A DNA stretch of 64,000 nt from Bordetella parapertussis (GTDB lineage Bacteria; Pseudomonadota; Gammaproteobacteria; Burkholderiales; Burkholderiaceae_B), in the NCBI GenBank assembly GCA_945872285.1, contig CAMBZR010000002.1, positions 1-64,000 of the forward strand, read 5' to 3'. Shown here in pieces: positions 59,470-64,000 of the stretch. A program made the translations under genes and the position numbers. Below the pieces are notes generated by a model. The model was not told the origin of the DNA. It worked only from the letters and a program-made list of their open reading frames with translations, and searched no databases. Every line of letters begins with the position of its first letter. The first letter of the stretch is position 1.

Positions 59470-60303
59470 CTAACGCCCCAAGAGCAACCACGCCCCCACC
59501 ACCGCGCCCAACACGATGCGGTACACCGCAAACACGCGGTAGGTGTGGCGCGATACAAAGGCCAAGACTGCACGCACCACAAACAGCGCGCTAAGAAAGG
59601 CGCTGATGAATCCCACTGCGATCGCAAGCATATCTTGCTGGCTAAGCAGGCTAGCGTGCTTATAGGTATCGTAAAGCGCCGCGGCTAACATTGTTGGCAT
59701 CGCAAGAAAAAACGAAAACTCTGTCGCGGTTTTGCGTTGAATACCAGACAGCATGCCGCCGATAATCGTTGAACCCGAGCGAGAGGTACCCGGCACCATG
59801 GCCAAGCACTGACACAAGCCCACCACAAGTGCTTGCCGCCAAGTGATCTGCTCGAGGGTAAGCGCACTCGCACGTGGGTCAATGCCCGAGGCTGGCCGAT
59901 TGCGCTCGACCCAAAGCATAATCAACCCCCCAACGATCAAGGTCACCACAACAACACCTGGGTGAAAAAACAAAGCCTTGATGGCCTTGATAAAAATTAA
60001 CCCGACAATCGCAGACGGCAAAAAGGCGATGAGCAAATTGCGAGTGAAGGCGACCTCAACGGGCTCGAGTCGCGCTGTACCCACGATCAATTGAATCAAA
60101 CGCGCTCTGAAGATCCACATCACAGCCAAGATCGAACCTAACTGGATCACAACCTCAAAGACTTTGGCCTCATTTGAAGAAAACTCGATCAAGTGCCCAA
60201 ATAGGATTAAGTGTCCTGTACTTGAGATAGGCAAAAATTCAGTCAGGCCCTCGACAATGCCTAAGAAGAATGCTTTGAGAAGATAAATCGTTGGTTCAGT
60301 CAC
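59470..60303 (-). CDS. uppP: Undecaprenyl-diphosphatase (BacA/UppP)
   Basis: A 277-residue integral membrane enzyme with the two family active-site motifs GIVEGLTEFLPISSTGHL and PGTSRSGSTIIGG. It dephosphorylates undecaprenyl pyrophosphate at the inner membrane so the lipid carrier can be reused in peptidoglycan synthesis, and it confers bacitracin resistance when overexpressed. GTG 60303 is preferred because CAGGG lies about 10 nt upstream and it gives the usual N-terminus; an upstream in-frame TTG at 60327 would add 8 residues. It is not part of an evident operon. Confidence 0.93.
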   Translation of the reverse strand: MTEPTIYLLKAFFLGIVEGLTEFLPISSTGHLILFGHLIEFSSNEAKVFEVVIQLGSILAVMWIFRARLIQLIVGTARLEPVEVAFTRNLLIAFLPSAIVGLIFIKAIKALFFHPGVVVVTLIVGGLIMLWVERNRPASGIDPRASALTLEQITWRQALVVGLCQCLAMVPGTSRSGSTIIGGMLSGIQRKTATEFSFFLAMPTMLAAALYDTYKHASLLSQQDMLAIAVGFISAFLSALFVVRAVLAFVSRHTYRVFAVYRIVLGAVVGAWLLLGR

Positions 60304-60407
60304 GCGATAGGCCCTGAAATCATGCAATGAATGGCGTCTTTAGCAAAAAAGGCTTGAGATGCCAACTATACTAGTTTCGATTATCGACACCTTACGCGAG
60401 CACAAGC

Positions 60408-61220
60408 ATGTCAACGAATCTTACCCGCGAACAGCGCGATGACGCCTACAACAATTCAAAGGCAGTGGCGAACAGCGCCGAGATCCTCGCCGCTTGGGCG
60501 CACCGCAGTCAAGAGTTTAGAGCCGCACACGCTTCGCATCTAGATATTTCGTACGGCAGCAACGCGCGCCAATCGTATGACTATTTTTCGGCGGGCAACC
60601 AAAGCCCAGTCGTTGCTTTTATTCATGGCGGCTTTTGGCAAAACCGCGCGAAGACCGATTTCACCTTTATCGTCCCGGCTCTCATAGAAGCAGGGATCAG
60701 TGTTGCCATGATGGGCTACACGCTAGCGCCCGAAGCCAAAATGGCGCAGATCGTGCAAGATATCCGCTTAGGCCTGCGCGCAGTCAGTCAAAAAATCGAA
60801 GCTCGTCGCGCAAGCAACCCTGGCATTTGGCTCAGCGGCTGGTCGGCGGGTGGTCACCTGACAGCGATGGCGCTTGACGAGCCCTGCGTGATCGGTGGCA
60901 CGGCCATTAGCGGCATCTTTGATCTTGAGCCGATGCGCCATTGCTATCTCAATGAAAAACTGAGCTTAGACGAGGCGAACGCGACGAAATTCTCACCCAT
61001 TAAATTACCGGCACTAAACGGCAAGATACTTGATCTGTTCGTAGGTGAAGCAGAGCTACCCGCGATGCAAACACAAACGATTGAGTTTGCTCAGTACCGC
61101 GCCAATGCTAAGGCGCCTGGCATATTTGAAAACCTGCCGGCGCTCAACCATTACACAATTCTTGACGAAATGGCCAGCGTCAAGGGCAGGATTTTGCAGT
61201 CGATCAAAGCACACTTCTAA
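60408..61220 (+). CDS. Alpha/beta hydrolase (kynurenine formamidase/esterase-like)
   Basis: A 270-residue alpha/beta-hydrolase with HGGFWQNRAKTD as the oxyanion HGG and the nucleophile elbow GWSAGGHLTAMA. The catalytic His is in LNHYTILDEM. The N-terminal AYNNSKAVANSAEI resembles formamidase-like members that cleave N-formylkynurenine or small esters. No signal peptide is seen. It is divergent from uppP with 104 nt between starts, and converges on the phosphatase gene 13 nt after its stop. Substrate unknown. Confidence 0.85.
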   Translation: MSTNLTREQRDDAYNNSKAVANSAEILAAWAHRSQEFRAAHASHLDISYGSNARQSYDYFSAGNQSPVVAFIHGGFWQNRAKTDFTFIVPALIEAGISVAMMGYTLAPEAKMAQIVQDIRLGLRAVSQKIEARRASNPGIWLSGWSAGGHLTAMALDEPCVIGGTAISGIFDLEPMRHCYLNEKLSLDEANATKFSPIKLPALNGKILDLFVGEAELPAMQTQTIEFAQYRANAKAPGIFENLPALNHYTILDEMASVKGRILQSIKAHF

Positions 61221-61233
61221 CGAGATGCTAAGG

Positions 61234-61875
61234 CTACGGCCGAGGACTTGGAAACACTTGATGTGATACGTGGCTGCCATCAGATTTGACACGCACCAGC
61301 ACCATATCACCCACTGGCACCGCCCGCCCCGTGAGGGCCTGGATGTTGACATGATGGGTCACGAGGATCAAGGGTTGTTTCGGGTGCGCCTTCAGGCTTG
61401 CTGTGATGAATCTTTGTAAGGCATCCGTTTGCCGATTCGCCAAACTCATGTCATCAAAAAAAGAGTTCAATGAAGGTTCAACACTAACGGCACCCAGCGC
61501 CAACAGGCGTGCGGTATCCACACAGCGACACCAGGCACTACTAAATATTTTGGGGCTGCTCACGCCTTGCGCGGTTAACCATCGCCCGATTAACGCCGAT
61601 TGTTGACGCCCTACTTCGCCCAAATTACGCTGAGTTGAGCATTGGTCAAGCCGGTAGCCGGGTGGGTCGCCGACGCCTGGTGCATCGGCATGGCGCATCA
61701 ACAAGACGTGCTGGCCATCCGTCAAATCATCTATCAAGCCAGCTAGCGCAGGTTGAGCCCCCGACAGCAGCAGGCTGAGGCATGCCAGCAGAAGATAGGT
61801 CGGTTTTAACCAGCGCGGCACCGCGAAGATTTTTTTGCTTAAGGACTGCGGCAATACTTTGAGGGTGCGCTGCAT
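61234..61875 (-). CDS. Histidine phosphatase family protein
   Basis: About 213 residues from ATG 61875, with a signal-like hydrophobic segment at residues 26-45 (YLLLACLSLLLSGAQPALA). The phosphatase motif is LLMRHADAPG, where the His accepts the phosphate; the second His occurs in VTHHVN, and SSAWCRCVDTARLL carries the phosphate-binding Arg. It is likely periplasmic or membrane-anchored. Earlier in-frame ATG codons at 61938 and 61917 exist, but the region before 61875 has no family similarity. The substrate is unknown. Confidence 0.86.
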   Translation of the reverse strand: MQRTLKVLPQSLSKKIFAVPRWLKPTYLLLACLSLLLSGAQPALAGLIDDLTDGQHVLLMRHADAPGVGDPPGYRLDQCSTQRNLGEVGRQQSALIGRWLTAQGVSSPKIFSSAWCRCVDTARLLALGAVSVEPSLNSFFDDMSLANRQTDALQRFITASLKAHPKQPLILVTHHVNIQALTGRAVPVGDMVLVRVKSDGSHVSHQVFPSPRP

Positions 61876-62013
61876 GACAAGCTCTCGGGTTGGATGGTCT
61901 TCGGTGAGGGGTTCCATCACGAATACTAAATGTGACACTGCGTGGAGATCATCTCACAACACAAGAAAAAATCAAGAAAAACCGCAGCACTGCAGGAGAT
62001 TACGCAGCACGCT

Positions 62014-63258
62014 TTAGCCAAACTTACGCAAAGCCTTCGATGCCCAAAAGGGCGATACGGCCAACGCGACACTTACCATCGAAAAAATAATACTGCTCGC
62101 GTAACCACCCGTCTGATCGTGAAACCAACCCGACAATAAGGCCCCACCAGCGGCTCCAACCGACATAAAAGCGTACAGTGCACCGTAAACGGTGGCTAAG
62201 CCAGGGCCTGGAAATAGCTTTGAGCAAAGCCCCGAAATAATCGGCCCGCGCGCGCCTTGCGCAATTCCAAAAAAGGCAACAAACCCAAACAAAAACCACG
62301 GTGAAGGGTAAAACGCCATCGCGAGCAAGTTAGCGAGGCCTAAAAATGTACAGCTAAACGTGATGGTCACAATCAAGCGATGACCAAACTTATCCGCCAG
62401 TTTGCCCGAAGAGCCCACGCCAAGCACAGAGAGCATGCCTGCAACGCCAAAGGCACTAGCCGCCTCAAACGCAGAGAAACCCGACTCTACTAAAAAGGCA
62501 ATGGCCTGTACCGTCACTGTATAAATCACCAATGACGTAAAGAAAAATGCCTGCCCTAAGGCCCAAAATCCTGACGAGTGCATTGCCACGAACAGGGGTG
62601 CAAAAATATTTTTTGACAAGGGCGCTGACCCAAGCGACCTTGCGTAATCAGCGTGCCCTGCGCGAATAATGCGCCAAGGCAGCAGCATCACCAGCGGCAA
62701 AAGCACCAACATCAGGCCGCCTAAGATATGGTAGGCGCTACTCCAGCCAACCGTATCATTTAAGTACTGCGCGAACGGCACCATCACCAAGGTGCCAGCG
62801 CCAAACCCTGCATAAGCAATCCCGATGGCCGTACTCGTATTCGTTGGAAACCAACGACTGATTAGACTTTGCGAAGGCACCATCCCTAAAGCGGTCACTC
62901 CGATTCCGCCGGCTACGCCGACACACAAATGAAACTGCCAGAGCTGCGTCAAACTGCCCGCGATAAGATAGCCCAAGCCCAAGCTTGCAAAACCTACGGC
63001 ACAGACAATCCGTGGCCCCAACCGGTCAAACATGATGCCGATCAACGGCGCAGAAAAGCCATTGGCCAGCATATAAACCGAGTACACGCTTGAGATCTCT
63101 GAGCGACTCCAGCCAAATTGCGTTTCGAGTGGCAACAAAAAGGTGACATAGGCGTCACCGATACCACGACCTAGCAGGTTGAACATAAAACAAATCACCA
63201 ACACCGCAAAGGCCATGGTGGCATCTGTGGGCCGGGTGTTGCTAAAAGACTGCTTCAC
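62014..63258 (-). CDS. MFS transporter
   Basis: A 414-residue major facilitator with about 12 spans. The A-motif-like GIMFDRLGPRIVCAVG and SSGKLADKFGHRLI are visible in the two halves. The closest feel is to monocarboxylate/oxalate-formate type MFS. The start is GTG 63258, one base after the MaoC stop; ATG 63216 is an alternative. With MaoC and the acyl-CoA dehydrogenase it forms an operon and likely carries the acid those enzymes degrade. Confidence 0.85.
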   Translation of the reverse strand: MKQSFSNTRPTDATMAFAVLVICFMFNLLGRGIGDAYVTFLLPLETQFGWSRSEISSVYSVYMLANGFSAPLIGIMFDRLGPRIVCAVGFASLGLGYLIAGSLTQLWQFHLCVGVAGGIGVTALGMVPSQSLISRWFPTNTSTAIGIAYAGFGAGTLVMVPFAQYLNDTVGWSSAYHILGGLMLVLLPLVMLLPWRIIRAGHADYARSLGSAPLSKNIFAPLFVAMHSSGFWALGQAFFFTSLVIYTVTVQAIAFLVESGFSAFEAASAFGVAGMLSVLGVGSSGKLADKFGHRLIVTITFSCTFLGLANLLAMAFYPSPWFLFGFVAFFGIAQGARGPIISGLCSKLFPGPGLATVYGALYAFMSVGAAGGALLSGWFHDQTGGYASSIIFSMVSVALAVSPFWASKALRKFG

Positions 63259-63259
63259 C

Positions 63260-63712
63260 TTAGGCGGGGCGACACTTCATAAAACCCGAGCGAACACAGA
63301 TACAAACGATTTCTCCGCGCTGATTAATACCATGATGCTCAAACTCAACAATGCCGGCATCTTTGCGCGACTTGCTCAGGCGTTTAGAAAGAATTTTTGT
63401 CTCGACATGGATCGTATCGCCATAAAACACAGGATGCGGAAACCGAGTGTCGGTCATGCCAAGATTGGCGATGGTCGTGCCAAGCGTGGTTTCGCCTACC
63501 GTAATCCCAATCACCAAACCTAAGGTAAACAAGCTATTGACCAAGATCTGTCCAAACTCTGTTTTGGACGCGAACTCTTTATCGAGGTGCAAGGGCTGCG
63601 GGTTCATGGTGAGTGTTGAGAACAGTACATTATCCATTTCAGTGACGGTGCGCGTCATCGAATGCTTGAACAGCTGTCCGACCTCAAACTCTTCAAAATA
63701 CAAACCTGCCAT
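63260..63712 (-). CDS. MaoC family dehydratase
   Basis: A 150-residue hotdog enzyme. It starts YFEEFEVGQLFKHSMTRTVT and shows NPQPLHLDKEFA, where the His is the conserved catalytic residue of MaoC hydratases (normal motif D-x(4)-H). It may hydrate an enoyl-CoA such as mesaconyl or itaconyl-CoA. It lies 9 nt after the acyl-CoA dehydrogenase gene and 1 nt before the MFS gene. Function is likely enoyl-CoA hydration; substrate is inferred only. Confidence 0.87.
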   Translation of the reverse strand: MAGLYFEEFEVGQLFKHSMTRTVTEMDNVLFSTLTMNPQPLHLDKEFASKTEFGQILVNSLFTLGLVIGITVGETTLGTTIANLGMTDTRFPHPVFYGDTIHVETKILSKRLSKSRKDAGIVEFEHHGINQRGEIVCICVRSGFMKCRPA

Positions 63713-63721
63713 GATGGTCTC

Positions 63722-64000
63722 CTAGTAGGATTTCGGTAAGCCAAGCACGCGCTCAGCGATAAAGCACAGAATTAATTGCGGACTGACGGGCGCGATGCGT
63801 GTAACCAGGACTTCACGCAAATAGCGCTCGACATGATATTCCTTGGCGTAACCAAAGCCGCCATGCGTCATGACGGCTTGCTGGCAGGCATTAAAGCCGG
63901 CCTCACCGCCCAGGTACTTCGCCGCGTTTGCCTGTGCCCCGCACGACTCACCCTTGTCAAACATTGAGGCCGCCTGAAAAACCATCAGGTTTGCCGCCTC
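63722..64000 (-). CDS. Acyl-CoA dehydrogenase, N-terminal part outside window
   Basis: Only the last 92 residues are present. The frame runs through the window end without a start. Visible is GGEAGFNACQQAVMTHGGFGYAKEYHVERYLREVL (shown in pieces: QQAVMTHGGFGYAKEYHVER and YLREVLVTRIAPVSP), typical of the C-terminal FAD-binding helices. It ends ERVLGLPKSY. It is the upstream gene of the MaoC-MFS operon and would supply the enoyl-CoA for the hydratase. Confidence 0.85.
   Translation of the reverse strand, partial: EAANLMVFQAASMFDKGESCGAQANAAKYLGGEAGFNACQQAVMTHGGFGYAKEYHVERYLREVLVTRIAPVSPQLILCFIAERVLGLPKSY

Noticed and set aside
1..64000. tRNA, rRNA, insertion sequence, prophage or integrase genes
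   Set aside because: Read-through of both strands showed no transposase, integrase or recognisable structural RNA sequence; small RNAs without a known motif cannot be excluded by eye.

Overview
The window reads as a chromosomal stretch of a betaproteobacterium, most likely Burkholderiales and probably Alcaligenaceae-like. The reasons are a moderate-to-high GC content, six Bug-type (Bordetella uptake gene) substrate-binding proteins, a YaeQ protein, and dense short-spaced operons of CoA-thioester enzymes. This is inferred from gene content only; the genus cannot be named. No rRNA, tRNA, CRISPR array, IS element or phage gene was seen. No gene-free stretch is longer than about 260 bases.

Layout. 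1-1487: end of an SDR gene and a HAD-family hydrolase. 1497-3873 (minus): yaeQ, a TonB gene and a NiCoT-type nickel/cobalt transporter in one operon. 3944-8915 (plus): hydratase, Bug protein, small unknown, PRISE-like enone reductase and KstD/fumarate-reductase-type flavoprotein. 8921-9916 (minus): a Bug protein. 10083-20503 (plus): the largest catabolic cluster, with two family III CoA-transferases, AMP-forming CoA ligase, acyl-CoA dehydrogenase, enoyl-CoA hydratase, SDR, BadI/MenB-like ring hydrolase, 3-hydroxyacyl-CoA dehydrogenase, a detached 3HCDH C-terminal protein and a Bug protein. The enzyme set matches a cyclohexanecarboxylate-type ring-opening pathway. 20553-24107: a divergent SDR/Bug pair and a COG2509 flavoprotein. 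24138-24731: a HigBA toxin-antitoxin pair with a clear promoter and operator. 24892-29170: three deacylases/peptidases. 29253-31208: an unknown gene and an MFS transporter.

31309-35702: a divergent SucCD-like ATP-grasp CoA ligase, an acyl-CoA dehydrogenase and a Bug protein. 35802-45582: a thioesterase facing an eight-gene minus-strand operon (LivGF, LivK, LivH, LivM, acyl-CoA dehydrogenase, MDR oxidoreductase, CoA ligase), with a divergent TetR regulator resembling AcuR/NemR. 45779-49252: a Ser-type sulfatase, its radical-SAM maturase and a SYLF protein. 49344-51276: a Bug protein and a cupin. 51406-59318: an atypical crotonase, a CoA-transferase, an alpha/beta hydrolase, a complete Fe3+/polyamine-type ABC importer and an FAH-family hydrolase. 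59470-64000: UppP, an alpha/beta hydrolase, a histidine phosphatase, and an operon of acyl-CoA dehydrogenase (cut by the window end), MaoC hydratase and MFS transporter.

The common theme is capture of organic acids (Bug proteins, two ABC systems, MFS carriers), activation to CoA thioesters by three different chemistries (AMP-forming ligases, ATP-grasp ligase, CoA-transferases), then dehydrogenation, hydration and hydrolysis. No thiolase and no TctA/TctB membrane protein is present, so both must be supplied from elsewhere. Substrates are not determined by sequence alone.
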